Below are positions 17,615 to 27,911 of a DNA stretch of 64,000 nt, one piece after another. This stretch comes from Xanthomonas citri pv. mangiferaeindicae (GTDB lineage Bacteria > Pseudomonadota > Gammaproteobacteria > Xanthomonadales > Xanthomonadaceae). Each line of letters starts with the position of its first letter. Position 1 is the stretch's first letter. A model generated the notes under the pieces. That model made no database searches. It saw nothing but the letters and a program-made list of their open reading frames with translations, and had not been told where the DNA came from. Location of the stretch: contig CP016836.1 in the NCBI GenBank assembly GCA_002240395.1, positions 2,480,001 to 2,544,000 on the forward strand, read 5' to 3'. The position numbers were made by a program, and so were the translations under genes.

Positions 17615-18688
17615 TCAGCGCGCGCTGTAGTCGTGCACCTCGTCGACGAGCACCGCGACGTGATCGGGATTCATGTCCGGCGACATGCCGTGGCCGAGGT
17701 TGAACACGTGGCCGTCGCGCGAGCCCTGGTTGCCGGCGGCGTAGCTGTCGAGCGCTCGCCGCACTTCGCTGCGGATCGCATCGGGCGCGCCGTACAGCGT
17801 CGCCGGGTCGAGGTTGCCCTGCAGGGCGACGCGGCCGCCGGTCCGGCGCGCGGCATCGCCGAGCTCGATCAGCCAGTCCACGCCGACACCGTCGGCGCCG
17901 GTCTGTGCGAGGTCCTCGAGATAGGCGGCGGTGCCCTTGCCGAACAGGATCAGCGGTGCGCGGTCGGCGCCGTCGCCGCGCTCGAGTTCCTTGGCGATGC
18001 GCGCCAGGTACGGCAGTGAGAACTCGCGGTACATCGCCGGGCTCAGCACGCCGCCCCAGGTGTCGAACACCTGCAGCGCCTGCGCGCCCGCGGCGCGTTG
18101 TGCGGCCAGATAGGCGATCACCGCGTCGGTGTTGACCGACAACAGCGCGTGCAGCGCCTGCGGGTCGTTGAGCGCCATCGCCTTGATGCGCGCGAAGTCT
18201 TTGCTGCCACCGCCCTCGACCATGTAACAGGCCAGCGTCCACGGGCTGCCCGAGAAGCCGATCAGCGGCACCGCGCCGTCGAGCTCACGACGGATCAGCC
18301 GCACTGCGTCCATCACGTAGCGCAGTTCGGTCTCCATGTCCGGCACGCCGAGCCGGGCGATCGCCGCGGCGTCGCGCACCGGGTGGCGGAACTTGGGACC
18401 TTCGCCTTCGACGAAGTACAGCTCCAGGCCCATCGCGTCGGGGATGGTCAAGATGTCGGAGAACAGGATCGCCGCATCGAGCGGGAAGCGGCGCAACGGC
18501 TGCAGCGTGACTTCGCAGGCGATGTCCGGTTGCTTGGCCATGCCCAGGAAGCTGCCGGCCTGGCGACGGGTCTCGCGGTACTCGGGCAGGTAGCGCCCGG
18601 CCTGGCGCATCAGCCAGACCGGCGTGCGGTCCACGGGCTCGCGGCGCAGGGCGCGCAGGAAGCGGTCGTTCTTCAGAGGTGCGGACAA
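17615..18688 (-). CDS. hemE: Uroporphyrinogen decarboxylase
   Basis: Decarboxylates the four acetate side chains of uroporphyrinogen III to coproporphyrinogen III in heme synthesis; cytosolic, cofactor-free. The 357-residue protein has the family N-terminus (NDRFLRALRREPVDRTPVWLMRQAGRYLPEYR), FSDIL with the catalytic Asp, GFSGSPWTLA and the closing GHG segment. Length and start (ATG 18688) are typical. It is the last gene of a minus-strand run aroK-aroB-WGR gene-hemE; the WGR gene ends only 11 nt upstream. Confidence 0.97.
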   Translation of the reverse strand: MSAPLKNDRFLRALRREPVDRTPVWLMRQAGRYLPEYRETRRQAGSFLGMAKQPDIACEVTLQPLRRFPLDAAILFSDILTIPDAMGLELYFVEGEGPKFRHPVRDAAAIARLGVPDMETELRYVMDAVRLIRRELDGAVPLIGFSGSPWTLACYMVEGGGSKDFARIKAMALNDPQALHALLSVNTDAVIAYLAAQRAAGAQALQVFDTWGGVLSPAMYREFSLPYLARIAKELERGDGADRAPLILFGKGTAAYLEDLAQTGADGVGVDWLIELGDAARRTGGRVALQGNLDPATLYGAPDAIRSEVRRALDSYAAGNQGSRDGHVFNLGHGMSPDMNPDHVAVLVDEVHDYSAR

Positions 18689-18699
18689 GGGGGTCTTCC

Positions 18700-18993
18700 T
18701 TACTCGGTGGCGTCGGCGTGGGCCGTGCGGGCATCAGGAGCGGACGGCATCGTTGCTGCGTGCGTGCCGACCAGGTGGAAACCGCGACGCAGCTGGGTGT
18801 CGCGCGCGCGTTCGAGCGCGCCCAGCGCACTGGGCTCGTCGGCGTACTGCTGGCTGCGCAACTGGCTGCGGCCGCCGATCTGCCCCGACTCGCGCACGAG
18901 CGTCCAGCCGCCGAGCAGGTCGGGCTGCAGCATCAGCTGGACGAAACGCGCGGCCTCGTGGCCCTGGGCCGGTTGTTGCAGCAGCAGTCGCAT
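18700..18993 (-). CDS. Small WGR-domain protein
   Basis: A 97-residue protein made almost wholly of one WGR domain, a nucleic-acid-associated fold known from PARPs and some bacterial proteins. The central WTLVRESGQIGGRSQ segment followed by a helical stretch and RRGFHLV matches the domain; the classic W-G-R triad is W..R-E-S-G here, as in many bacterial members. A Met at 18993 gives a complete domain, whereas longer upstream readings run antisense-like into aroB. It lies between aroB and hemE in the same orientation. Its role is unknown; an operon position with biosynthetic genes gives no clear hint. Confidence 0.75.
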   Translation of the reverse strand: MRLLLQQPAQGHEAARFVQLMLQPDLLGGWTLVRESGQIGGRSQLRSQQYADEPSALGALERARDTQLRRGFHLVGTHAATMPSAPDARTAHADATE

Positions 18994-19064
18994 GGGGCGG
19001 CATTGTACGGGGCGCAGGCCAAGCGCGGGCCTGCTTGCCCGAACAACGCGTTGGCGCAGCGGCG

Positions 19065-20159
19065 TCAGCCGGCGCGCAACACGCCGATGACCGCGCTTTC
19101 GGGCACGTCGGCCAGCACCTGGGCGCGGCCGGCGCCGGACCAGACGATGAAGCGCAGGCCGCCGGCCTGGGCCTTCTTGTCGAGCCGCATATGCGCCAGC
19201 AGGCGCTCGGAGTCGAGGCCTGCCGGCAGCGCGACCGGCAACTGCAGGCGGGACAGCAGCGCGATCAGGCGTGCGGTGTCGTCGGCCGGCGACAGGCCCA
19301 GCGCCTCCGACAGACGCGCGGCGAGCACCATGCCGACCGCGACCGCCTCGCCGTGGTTGAGTCCGCCGTAGCCCTGCTCGGTCTCGATCGCGTGGCCGAA
19401 GGTGTGGCCGAAGTTGAGCAGGGCGCGCTCGCCGTGCTCGAACGGATCGCGCGCGACGATCGCAGCCTTGTGCGCGCAACTGCGCGCGACCGCTTCGGCC
19501 AGCGCGGCCTCGTCCATGGCCAGCAGCGCCGGTGCCTGTGCATCGAGCCAGTCGAGGAACGGCGCATCGGCGATCGCGCCGTACTTGACCACTTCGGCGA
19601 GCCCTGCGCGCAGTTCGCGCGCCGGCAGAGTGCGCAGCGCCGCGGTATCGGCAATCACCGCGCGCGGCGGATGGAAGGCGCCGACCAGGTTCTTGCCTTG
19701 CGGCAGGTCGACCGCGGTCTTGCCGCCGACCGACGAATCGACCATGGCCAGCAGCGTGGTCGGCAGTTGCACGCAGTCGATGCCGCGCATCCAGCACGCG
19801 GCGGCGAAGCCGGCCAGGTCGCCAATCACGCCGCCGCCCAGGGCGAACAGGGTCGCATCGCGGCGCAGCCGCGCCTGCGCCATCGCATCGACGACCTGGG
19901 TGAAATGGGCCAGGGTCTTGGCCGACTCGCCGGCCGGCAACACATGGCGATGCACGCGCAGGTCCGGCCGGGCGGCCTGCAGCGCGGCGGCGACCCGGTC
20001 GGCGTAGAGCGGGGCGACGTGGCGATCGCTGACCAGCATCGCCTCGCCACCGCGCACGTGTCGGGCAAGCAGCGCGCCATCGTCGAGCAGCGCCGGGCCG
20101 ATGTGGATGGTGTAGGGGCGTTCGCCGGCGACGGCGACTTCACGAAGCGGTAAGGACAT
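19065..20159 (-). CDS. aroB: 3-dehydroquinate synthase
   Basis: Second step of the shikimate pathway: converts DAHP to 3-dehydroquinate using NAD and a divalent metal. The 364-residue sequence shows the NAD-binding GGGVIGDLAGF, the metal/substrate region TTLLAMVDSSVGGKTAVD and GKNLVGAFHPP, EVVKYG, and the metal-ligand segment FGHTFGHAIE. ATG 20159 matches the normal N-terminus; the frame remains open further upstream through the aroK region but this is not coding. Follows aroK by 86 nt, a standard aroK-aroB pair. Confidence 0.97.
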   Translation of the reverse strand: MSLPLREVAVAGERPYTIHIGPALLDDGALLARHVRGGEAMLVSDRHVAPLYADRVAAALQAARPDLRVHRHVLPAGESAKTLAHFTQVVDAMAQARLRRDATLFALGGGVIGDLAGFAAACWMRGIDCVQLPTTLLAMVDSSVGGKTAVDLPQGKNLVGAFHPPRAVIADTAALRTLPARELRAGLAEVVKYGAIADAPFLDWLDAQAPALLAMDEAALAEAVARSCAHKAAIVARDPFEHGERALLNFGHTFGHAIETEQGYGGLNHGEAVAVGMVLAARLSEALGLSPADDTARLIALLSRLQLPVALPAGLDSERLLAHMRLDKKAQAGGLRFIVWSGAGRAQVLADVPESAVIGVLRAG

Positions 20160-20245
20160 GGGGGATGGCTCGGTTGCGCGTGGGGCCTGGCCCGTGGCAT
20201 CGACGTGGCAGGTCAGGCGGGAGGCGTGGGATGGAAAGGCGGCGC

Positions 20246-20806
20246 TCATGCGGCCGGCGGGTCCGGTGTCGGGGACGTGGCGGGTCGCCAATGGGTCTCG
20301 ACCAGGTGGCCGAGCGCGGCAGCGGCTTCCGCGCAACCGTAGGCGCCAGTGTCGAAGCGCAGATGGGCGGCCTGCGCATACAGCGGCGCGCGCACCTGGG
20401 CCAACCGATGCAGCACCTCGCTGCGATCGTCGCCAGCGATCAACGGCCGTGCCCGGTCGCGGGCCAGGCGTGCAAGCTGGGTGTCGACATCGGCATGCAT
20501 ATGGACCACGAAGCCGCGCGCGCGCATGCGCTGCCGGTTCTCGGCGTCGAGGACCGCGCCGCCGCCGGTCGCGATGATCTGGCGGGTGCCCTCGAGCACC
20601 GCGGCCAGCGCCGCCTGCTCGCGCGCGCGGAAGCCCGCCTCGCCTTCGCAGTCGAAGATCGTGGCGATCGTCGCGCCGGTGCGGACCTCGATTTCGTGGT
20701 CGACATCGACGAACGCCAGCCCGAAGCGGGCAGCCAGGCGGCGGCCGATCGACGACTTGCCGGCGCCCATCGGACCGACGAGCACGAGGTTGGGAGCACA
20801 GTGCAT
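20246..20806 (-). CDS. aroK: Shikimate kinase
   Basis: Phosphorylates shikimate with ATP. P-loop GPMGAGKSSIGRRLA at residues 11-25, DVDHEIE and the shikimate-binding GGGAVL are present, plus the RARPL lid region. It is 186 residues long, with a short Pro/Ala-rich tail. First gene of the aroK-aroB run on the minus strand; the kinase gene on its other side starts a separate unit. Confidence 0.95.
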   Translation of the reverse strand: MHCAPNLVLVGPMGAGKSSIGRRLAARFGLAFVDVDHEIEVRTGATIATIFDCEGEAGFRAREQAALAAVLEGTRQIIATGGGAVLDAENRQRMRARGFVVHMHADVDTQLARLARDRARPLIAGDDRSEVLHRLAQVRAPLYAQAAHLRFDTGAYGCAEAAAALGHLVETHWRPATSPTPDPPAA

Positions 20807-20872
20807 GGCCGAATCCTAGCAGCGGGCCGCACCGCATCGATGCCGGCCGCACATCATTGCCTGCGCGGCCGA

Positions 20873-21682
20873 TCAGCCGGGCAGGCGTACGCGCCGCTGC
20901 GCGTCCAGCGCGATCACGACATCGGCGGTATCCGGCAAGGTACGCAGCAGTCGTCGGCTGACGCGCTCGTAGTGCTGCACGAAGCGTTCGACCTGGGCGC
21001 GGTCCATGCCCGCCCGATCGGGCGCCGCACTGCGCAGCGCCTGCTCCTGCTGCCAGCGCCAGGTCGGCACCACCTCGAAACCTGGCGGCTGCAGGAACAG
21101 CAGCCGGTCCACGCGCCGCCACAGTGCGGGGTAGTCGCGGGCGAGCGCGGTGTTGCACCAGTGGCGCCAGGTGCCGTCGGGATCTTCGTCGCGCTCCAAG
21201 GCGTTGATCGGCGCGGCCAGCGCCTCCGCAGGCTCAGGTGTCGCGCCCAGGCACCAGCCCTCGAACACGGTCAGCGCGACCGGGCCGGCACTCGCCCAGT
21301 CCGCGGCCGGCCGCCGGTCGTCGCGTCCCTTGTCGAAGCGCGGCAACCGGGTGCTGCCGCCCGCTCGCAGCGTATCGAGCAGCGCGCAGCCGAACGCGAC
21401 CTCATGCGTGCCCGGCGGGCCGCGGGTGGCGAGCAGCGGGTGCACGGTGCGGGCCAGGCGCTGCCGGGCACGGTGGTCGAGATAGAGGTCGTCGAGCGAG
21501 AGCACCGCGATCGCCAGGCCGCGCGCCCGACCGGCGGCGGCGAGCTGGGTGGCCAGCGTCGACTTGCCTGTGCCCTGCAGGCCACTGATGCCGAGCACGC
21601 GCGCCCCTTGCCGCAAGGCGTCGTCGAGCACGCGCGCGACGAGCGCGTCGGACCATTGCGCAGGTGAGGGCGGGGCGGCCAT
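20873..21682 (-). CDS. P-loop kinase of the D-glycerate 3-kinase type
   Basis: Small-molecule kinase of the glycerate 3-kinase/uridine-kinase-like group. Walker A is SGLQGTGKSTLA near residues 33-44; a SLDDLYL motif follows near 62, and FEGWCLG near 139 corresponds to the substrate region of the family. Length 269 residues. The substrate cannot be proven from sequence; D-glycerate is the family precedent. It is divergent from pdxH with an 89-nt gap between the two starts, and lies 66 nt upstream of aroK on the same strand, so it could be co-transcribed with the aro genes. Confidence 0.82.
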   Translation of the reverse strand: MAAPPSPAQWSDALVARVLDDALRQGARVLGISGLQGTGKSTLATQLAAAGRARGLAIAVLSLDDLYLDHRARQRLARTVHPLLATRGPPGTHEVAFGCALLDTLRAGGSTRLPRFDKGRDDRRPAADWASAGPVALTVFEGWCLGATPEPAEALAAPINALERDEDPDGTWRHWCNTALARDYPALWRRVDRLLFLQPPGFEVVPTWRWQQEQALRSAAPDRAGMDRAQVERFVQHYERVSRRLLRTLPDTADVVIALDAQRRVRLPG

Positions 21683-21771
21683 CGCGGCACGATACCCGAG
21701 CGTCGACGCCGCCAGTGACGAATGGTGCGCCGACGTTCGACATCGCGGCGCGGCGGCGCGATGATCGGCAT

Positions 21772-22380
21772 ATGACCACGCCCTGCGCCGCCCTGCTGAC
21801 CGAAGCCCTGTCCACGTTCTCCGTGCTGTTCGACGAGGCCGCCGCGGCCGGCGAGCCCGACCGCACCGCGATGACCGTCGCTACCGCCGCCCTTGACGGG
21901 CGCCCCTCGGCGCGGGTCGTGCTGCTCAAGGCCTGGGACGAGCGCGGTTTCGTGTTCTACACCCATCTCGATGGCCGCAAGGGCCGCGAGCTGCAAGACA
22001 ACCCGCAGGCGGCATTGCTGTTCCATTGGCCACGCGTGCGCCACGGCGTGCAGGTCCGCATCGAGGGGCCGGTGGTGATCGTCGGCGACGAGGAGGCCGA
22101 CGCGTACTTCGCGTCGCGTCCGCGTGGCAGCCAGCTCGGCGCCTGGGCGTCGCGGCAGTCGGAGGAGCTCGACGACCGCGCGACCTTCGAGCAGCGGCTC
22201 GACGATGTCGCCCGCGAGTTCGAAGGGCGCGACGTGCCACGCCCGCCACGCTGGTCGGGCCTGCGCGTCCGTCCCGACCGCATGGAGTTTTGGTACGGCG
22301 CCGACTATCGCCTGCACGAGCGCTGGCTCTACGAATGCGATGCCGCCGGCAACTGCCGCAAGCGGATGCTGTATCCGTAG
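21772..22380 (+). CDS. pdxH: Pyridoxine/pyridoxamine 5'-phosphate oxidase
   Basis: FMN-dependent oxidation of pyridoxine or pyridoxamine phosphate to pyridoxal 5'-phosphate. The family segments are clear: TAALDGRPSARVVLLK, FYTHLDGRKGREL, ALLFHWP, SRPRGSQLGAWASRQS, PPRWSGLRV, EFWYG and the C-terminal R-M-L-Y-P ending. It is 202 residues, normal size. ATG 21772 was chosen because the conserved region starts soon after; an earlier in-frame start at 21664 would cross the divergent kinase promoter. Confidence 0.96.
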   Translation: MTTPCAALLTEALSTFSVLFDEAAAAGEPDRTAMTVATAALDGRPSARVVLLKAWDERGFVFYTHLDGRKGRELQDNPQAALLFHWPRVRHGVQVRIEGPVVIVGDEEADAYFASRPRGSQLGAWASRQSEELDDRATFEQRLDDVAREFEGRDVPRPPRWSGLRVRPDRMEFWYGADYRLHERWLYECDAAGNCRKRMLYP

Positions 22381-22491
22381 ACCGGCACCGGCGGCGCCCG
22401 GTCACGGGGCGGAACGCTGCTTTGCACGGGCGTCATCCCCCGTGGCAGCCCGCGCACTAGCATGCAGGCCCCCAGCTTCGAGAGTGCCCCC

Positions 22492-23109
22492 ATGCAACGC
22501 ATCGCCATTGTCGGCGTGACCGGTCGGGTCGGCTCGCGCCTTGCGCGCGAACTGCTCGCGCGTGGCCACCGCGTCACCGGCATCGCCCGCAACACCGCCG
22601 ATGTCCCGCCGCAGGCGGGGTTGCGCCTGCAGTCCGCCGATGCCTCGCGCAGCGAGTCGCTTGCGCCGGTGCTGGCCGGGCACGACGTCGTGGTCAGCGC
22701 CGCCCGCTTCGACGGGGGGCCGAGTGCGCAGGTCGTCGTCGACGCGGTCCGCGCGGCCGGTGTGCCGAGGCTGCTGGTCGTCGGCGGCGCGGGCAGCCTG
22801 GAGGTCGCGCCGGGCGTCGCCTTGATCGACACCCCGGAGTTTCCCGAGGCCTATCGCGCCGAGGCCGCTGCCGGCCGTGCGTTTCTGCAGGCCTTGCGTG
22901 ACGTCGCCGACCTCGACTGGACCTTCGTCTCGCCGGCGGCCGTGTTCGAGCCCGGCGAGCGCACCGGCGTGTTCCGGGTCGGCGGCGACAGCCTGCCGGT
23001 CGACGCCCAGGGCCGTAGTGCGATCTCAATGGAGGATTACGCCATCGCCTTCGCCGACGAGATCGAACGTCCCGCACACCCGCGTCAGCGCATCAGCGTC
23101 GGCTACTGA
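22492..23109 (+). CDS. NAD(P)-binding reductase (atypical SDR, YhfK-like)
   Basis: A 205-residue Rossmann protein of the atypical short-chain dehydrogenase group (NADH-flavin reductase-like). The dinucleotide site is GVTGRVGSRLA near residues 7-17; VVSAARFD and VVGGAGSLEV follow; there is no classical YxxxK pair, as usual for this subgroup. The closing SMEDYAIAFADE segment matches the family. ATG 22492 is preferred over 22462, as it begins MQRIAIVG. Substrate unknown. Converges on the DUF4426 gene. Confidence 0.82.
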   Translation: MQRIAIVGVTGRVGSRLARELLARGHRVTGIARNTADVPPQAGLRLQSADASRSESLAPVLAGHDVVVSAARFDGGPSAQVVVDAVRAAGVPRLLVVGGAGSLEVAPGVALIDTPEFPEAYRAEAAAGRAFLQALRDVADLDWTFVSPAAVFEPGERTGVFRVGGDSLPVDAQGRSAISMEDYAIAFADEIERPAHPRQRISVGY

Positions 23110-23133
23110 GGCCGCGTGCACGGGGTCGCGGCC
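23110..23133. terminator. Weak hairpin between convergent genes
   Basis: A 7-bp perfect inverted repeat (GGCCGCG/CGCGGCC) immediately after the reductase stop and before the DUF4426 stop. No U-tract; possible shared terminator. Confidence 0.25.
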
Positions 23134-23165
23134 CTGCCGCGGCGCCCGTGGACCTTGGCGTGTCG

Positions 23166-23633
23166 TCAGCGCGGGATCTCGCGGCTGAAACGCAGCACGG
23201 TGCGGATGCCGTCGGCGCCCGCGACCGCGATCTCCAGCCGCAGGGTGTCGGGGCCGGACGCATGTGCAATGGCGACATGCTCGACCTGTCCGTCGACGGT
23301 GACCGCTGCGAATGCCAGCGGCTGACGCACACCGCGCAGGTCGCGCGCATGACCGGTCACGGTCACTGGCGGCGTGGCGTCGCCGTCGCGGACGCTCACC
23401 AGTACGAGCACACGCTCGTCGCCGCGGTCGATGCCGTACTGGCGCGCGGCGGCCTCCGAGATGCGCGCGGTCGGCACGACGCTGGCCTCGACTTCGGCGG
23501 TGCCGAGCATGGCGCGTTCGGGCATCGCGAGGGTGTTGCCGCCGCCGCTGACGACCGGGGGGGACGGTTCGGTGCCGCAGGCGGCGAACGCCAGCGCCAG
23601 CATGGCCGCGAGCGGCAGCCGGCGCTCAGTCAT
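23166..23633 (-). CDS. DUF4426 lipoprotein
   Basis: Secreted 155-residue protein of the DUF4426 family. The signal peptide ends in a lipobox (AFAACG, Cys19), so it is probably a lipoprotein. The mature part is a beta-rich domain (YGIDRGDERVLVLVSVRDG, PLAFAAVTVDGQVEHVA) with no catalytic motif. It overlaps the proC stop by 8 nt, a pairing common in gammaproteobacteria, but no shared function is known. Confidence 0.82.
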   Translation of the reverse strand: MTERRLPLAAMLALAFAACGTEPSPPVVSGGGNTLAMPERAMLGTAEVEASVVPTARISEAAARQYGIDRGDERVLVLVSVRDGDATPPVTVTGHARDLRGVRQPLAFAAVTVDGQVEHVAIAHASGPDTLRLEIAVAGADGIRTVLRFSREIPR

Positions 23634-24468
23634 TGGCGGCCGACAGTTCGGCGCCGCGGCGCGCCGCGCTCGCGATCGCTTCGGCGACCAGGGCGCGCAG
23701 CCCGCCGGCCTCGAAGGTCTCGATCGCCGCCTGGGTGGTGCCGCCTGGCGAGGTCACGCGCTGGCGCAGTGCGGCGGGCGCTTCGTCGCTCTCGGTGAGC
23801 ATGCGCGCCGCACCGAGCACGGTCTGCAGCACCAGCGTGCGCGCGTCGGCAGCCGGCAGGCCCTGGGCGATGGCCGCCGCCTCCATGGCCTCGGCGAGCA
23901 GGAAGACATAGGCCGGGCCGCTGCCCGAGACCGCAGTGACCGCGTCCATGCGTGCTTCGTCCTCGATCCAGACCGTGGGCCCGGCGCTGCGCAGCAAGGC
24001 ATCGGCGCGCTGGCGCCCGGCAGGGTCGACCTGTGCGTTGGCGAACAGGCCGGTCACGCCGGCGCCGAGCAGGGCAGGGGTGTTGGGCATCGTGCGCACG
24101 ACCGCGACCCCGCCGCCGAGCCAGCGCTCGAGCTGTGCGGCGGTGATGCCGGCCGCGATCGACAGCACCAGCGGACGCGTTTCGGCGGCCAGCGGCGCGA
24201 GCGCTTCGCAGACCTCGCGCAGCACCTGCGGTTTGGTTGCCAGTACCCAGGTACTGGCGCCGGCGACGGCCTCGGCGGCGGTCTCGAACGTCAGGATGCC
24301 GAAGTCGCGGGCGAGCGCGTCGCGGGTGCCGGCATTGGGATCGGCGACGCGGATCGTGCGCGGGTCGGCGTCGCGCGCGAGCAGCCCGCCGATCAGGCTG
24401 CGTGCCATGTTGCCGCCGCCCACAAAAGCGGTCGTGGCGTCGGGATCGAAGACGGAGGCTTGGGGCAT
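23626..24468 (-). CDS. proC: Pyrroline-5-carboxylate reductase
   Basis: Last step of proline synthesis: NAD(P)H reduction of pyrroline-5-carboxylate. The 280-residue sequence has the Rossmann motif FVGGGNMARSLIGGLL, WVLATKPQ, VRTMPNTPALLGAG, AVSGSGPAY and the C-terminal VTSPGGTT signature. ATG 24468 gives the standard N-terminus. It is divergent from pilT with a 168-nt gap. The overlapping downstream partner is the DUF4426 lipoprotein. Confidence 0.97.
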   Translation of the reverse strand: MPQASVFDPDATTAFVGGGNMARSLIGGLLARDADPRTIRVADPNAGTRDALARDFGILTFETAAEAVAGASTWVLATKPQVLREVCEALAPLAAETRPLVLSIAAGITAAQLERWLGGGVAVVRTMPNTPALLGAGVTGLFANAQVDPAGRQRADALLRSAGPTVWIEDEARMDAVTAVSGSGPAYVFLLAEAMEAAAIAQGLPAADARTLVLQTVLGAARMLTESDEAPAALRQRVTSPGGTTQAAIETFEAGGLRALVAEAIASAARRGAELSAAND

Positions 24469-24636
24469 GAGGAGTCCGGAACGGCAGGAAGGGAGCCGCC
24501 GCCAATGCCGCGCCGCGCAGTCCGGCGACGCGGCCGCATCGGGGCTGCGACGGCGGGGTCTATACTGCCGCCGGACACCGGGAGGCGCCAGTCGCCGCCG
24601 GCCCGCGCCGCCGCCGGACCACCAACGAGGGACACC

Positions 24637-25674
24637 ATGGACATCGCCGAACTGTTGGCGTTCTCGGTCAAGAACAAGGCCTCCGACCTGCACCTGTCGG
24701 CCGGCCTGCCGCCGATGATCCGCGTCGACGGCGACGTGCGGCGCATCAACATTCCCGCACTCGACCACAAGCAGGTGCATGCGCTGATCTACGACATCAT
24801 GTCGGACAAGCAGCGGCGCGATTACGAGGAGTTCCTCGAGGTCGACTTCTCATTCGAGATCCCGGGCCTGGCGCGGTTCCGCGTCAACGCGTTCAATCAG
24901 AACCGCGGCGCCGGTGCGGTGTTCCGCACGATTCCGTCCGAGGTGCTGACCCTCGACGACCTCAACTGTCCGCCGATCTTCCGCCAGCTGATCGACCAGC
25001 CGCAGGGCCTGATCCTGGTGACCGGGCCGACCGGCTCGGGCAAGTCGACCACGCTGGCGGCGATGCTCGACCACATCAACAAGAACGAGTACGCGCACAT
25101 CCTGTCGGTCGAAGATCCGATCGAGTTCGTGCACACCTCGCAAAAGTGCCTGGTCAACCAGCGCGAAGTCCACCGCGACACCCATGGCTTCAACGAGGCG
25201 CTGCGCTCGGCGCTGCGCGAGGACCCCGATTACATCCTGGTCGGCGAATTGCGCGATCTGGAGACCATCCGTCTGGCGCTGACCGCCGCCGAGACCGGCC
25301 ACCTGGTGTTCGGCACCCTGCACACCAGCTCGGCGGCCAAGACCATCGATCGCATCATCGATGTCTTCCCGGCCGGCGAGAAGGCGATGGTGCGCTCGAT
25401 GCTGTCCGAAAGCTTGCGCGCGGTGATCTCCCAGGCCCTGCTCAAGAAGGTCGGCGGCGGCCGCACGGCGGCCTGGGAGATCATGGTCGGCATCCCGGCG
25501 ATCCGGAACCTGATCCGCGAGGACAAGGTCGCGCAGATGTACTCGGCGATCCAGACCGGACAGCAGTCGGGCATGATGACCCTCGACCAGCATCTCCAGG
25601 ACCTGGTCCGGCGCGGCGTCGTCGCGCGCGCCCAGGCCAAGGAACATGCGAAAGACAAGCGACTTTTCGAATGA
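24637..25674 (+). CDS. pilT: Type IV pilus retraction ATPase PilT
   Basis: Hexameric ATPase that powers pilus retraction and twitching motility at the inner membrane. It has the N-terminal PAS-like part (SDLHLSAGLPPMIRVDG), Walker A TGPTGSGKSTT near residues 129-139, the Asp box, Walker B ILVGELRD, the His box and the C-terminal AIRNLIRE motif required for retraction. It is 345 residues, the canonical size. A TATACT box at 24561-24566 could be its -10 element, without a clear -35. Paired with pilU 105 nt downstream. Confidence 0.97.
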   Translation: MDIAELLAFSVKNKASDLHLSAGLPPMIRVDGDVRRINIPALDHKQVHALIYDIMSDKQRRDYEEFLEVDFSFEIPGLARFRVNAFNQNRGAGAVFRTIPSEVLTLDDLNCPPIFRQLIDQPQGLILVTGPTGSGKSTTLAAMLDHINKNEYAHILSVEDPIEFVHTSQKCLVNQREVHRDTHGFNEALRSALREDPDYILVGELRDLETIRLALTAAETGHLVFGTLHTSSAAKTIDRIIDVFPAGEKAMVRSMLSESLRAVISQALLKKVGGGRTAAWEIMVGIPAIRNLIREDKVAQMYSAIQTGQQSGMMTLDQHLQDLVRRGVVARAQAKEHAKDKRLFE

Positions 25675-25779
25675 GTCTTGATGTCAGGATTCGTGAACAG
25701 TGATTCGTCAAGGTCAAGCGCGGCTGCTCGTCCGACTCCCGAATCACCCTTGACCAATCAGGGCTCCGCAGGAGCACAG

Positions 25780-26910
<1,131 letters not shown>

Positions 26911-27017
26911 GGGCATGCAGCCGGACGCTTGATCGGCGAGGTGCGTGCGGCCGAAAATCCGCGCGCGGCGACGGGCCCGGTGCGCGTCGCCAGCCCATCC
27001 CATCACAAGGAAGCACC

Positions 27018-27797
27018 ATGCATCACTTCGTTCCCCGCTGCGTCCTGGCCGTCTCGCTGCTGGCCGCGGCGGTCTCCGCCGCGCACGCGCAGAGCGCTCT
27101 CGATCGCCTCAAGGGGCTGGGCGGCGGCCGCGCCCAGACTGCGCTGGATGTCGGCAGCGATGTCGTCAAGGGGCTGACGCTCAGCGATGCCGACATCGCC
27201 ACGCTCGGCGCCGAGGCCGCAGTCGCCTACGATGCCGAGAATCTGGTCGCGCCTGCCAGCGATCCCTACGCGCAGCGGCTGGCGCGCCTGGTCGCGGGCT
27301 GGGAGAACGATGCCGGCCTGAATCTCAACTTCAAGGTCTATCGCACGCCCGAGATCAACGCGTTCGCCTTGCCCGACGGCTCGGTGCGGGTGTTCAGTGG
27401 CCTGATGGACGCGATGGACGACGACGAACTGCGCTTCGTCATCGGCCACGAGATCGGCCACGTCAAGCACGGACACAGCAAGGCCCGGTTCCGCACCGCC
27501 TATCTCGCCCAGGCCGCGCGCAAGGGTGTGGCGAGCACCAATAACGCAGCCGGCCGCCTGGCGGCGTCCGAGCTGGGCGGCGTCGTCGAAGAGGTGGTCA
27601 AGGCGCAGCATTCACAGTCCAACGAACTCGAGTCCGACGGCTACGGCCTGGGGCTGCTGCAGCGCGGCGGCTTCAACCCGCAGGCGGCCGTGACCGCATT
27701 GCAGAAGCTCGACGACGGCGGCCCCAAGGCCGGCATGCTGTCCAGCCACCCCGATCCGGCGCGCCGCGCGCAGCGCATCCAGGCGCAACTGCGCTAA
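27018..27797 (+). CDS. Periplasmic M48-family metalloprotease
   Basis: Zinc protease of the M48 group (LoiP/YcaL-like). Signal peptide residues 1-24 or so, ending A-H-A-Q with a normal signal peptidase I site and no lipobox Cys. The zinc motif HEIGH is at 144-148, with the third ligand Glu in NELESDGYG near 199. The 259-residue size fits small periplasmic members that take part in outer-membrane protein quality control; the actual substrate is unknown. A ribosome site (AAGGAAG) lies before ATG 27018. Confidence 0.9.
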   Translation: MHHFVPRCVLAVSLLAAAVSAAHAQSALDRLKGLGGGRAQTALDVGSDVVKGLTLSDADIATLGAEAAVAYDAENLVAPASDPYAQRLARLVAGWENDAGLNLNFKVYRTPEINAFALPDGSVRVFSGLMDAMDDDELRFVIGHEIGHVKHGHSKARFRTAYLAQAARKGVASTNNAAGRLAASELGGVVEEVVKAQHSQSNELESDGYGLGLLQRGGFNPQAAVTALQKLDDGGPKAGMLSSHPDPARRAQRIQAQLR

Positions 27798-27911
27798 GCG
27801 CGTCGGGCACGCGCTCGCGGGTCTTGCGCGCTGCGCGCGCCGCGAAACGCTGCGTTGTTCCGATCCGACCCGTGCTGCGCGTATCGTGGCCGGGCCTTGT
27901 CGCCAGTTTGA

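Noticed and set aside
19065..21158. Possible aroK-aroB fusion, because the aroB frame is open far upstream
   Set aside because: The upstream part is out of frame with aroK and has no domain; aroB has a normal ATG at 20159.
23952..24505. Arg-rich open frames on both strands over proC
   Set aside because: Shadow frames of proC; Arg/Ala-rich with no domain.
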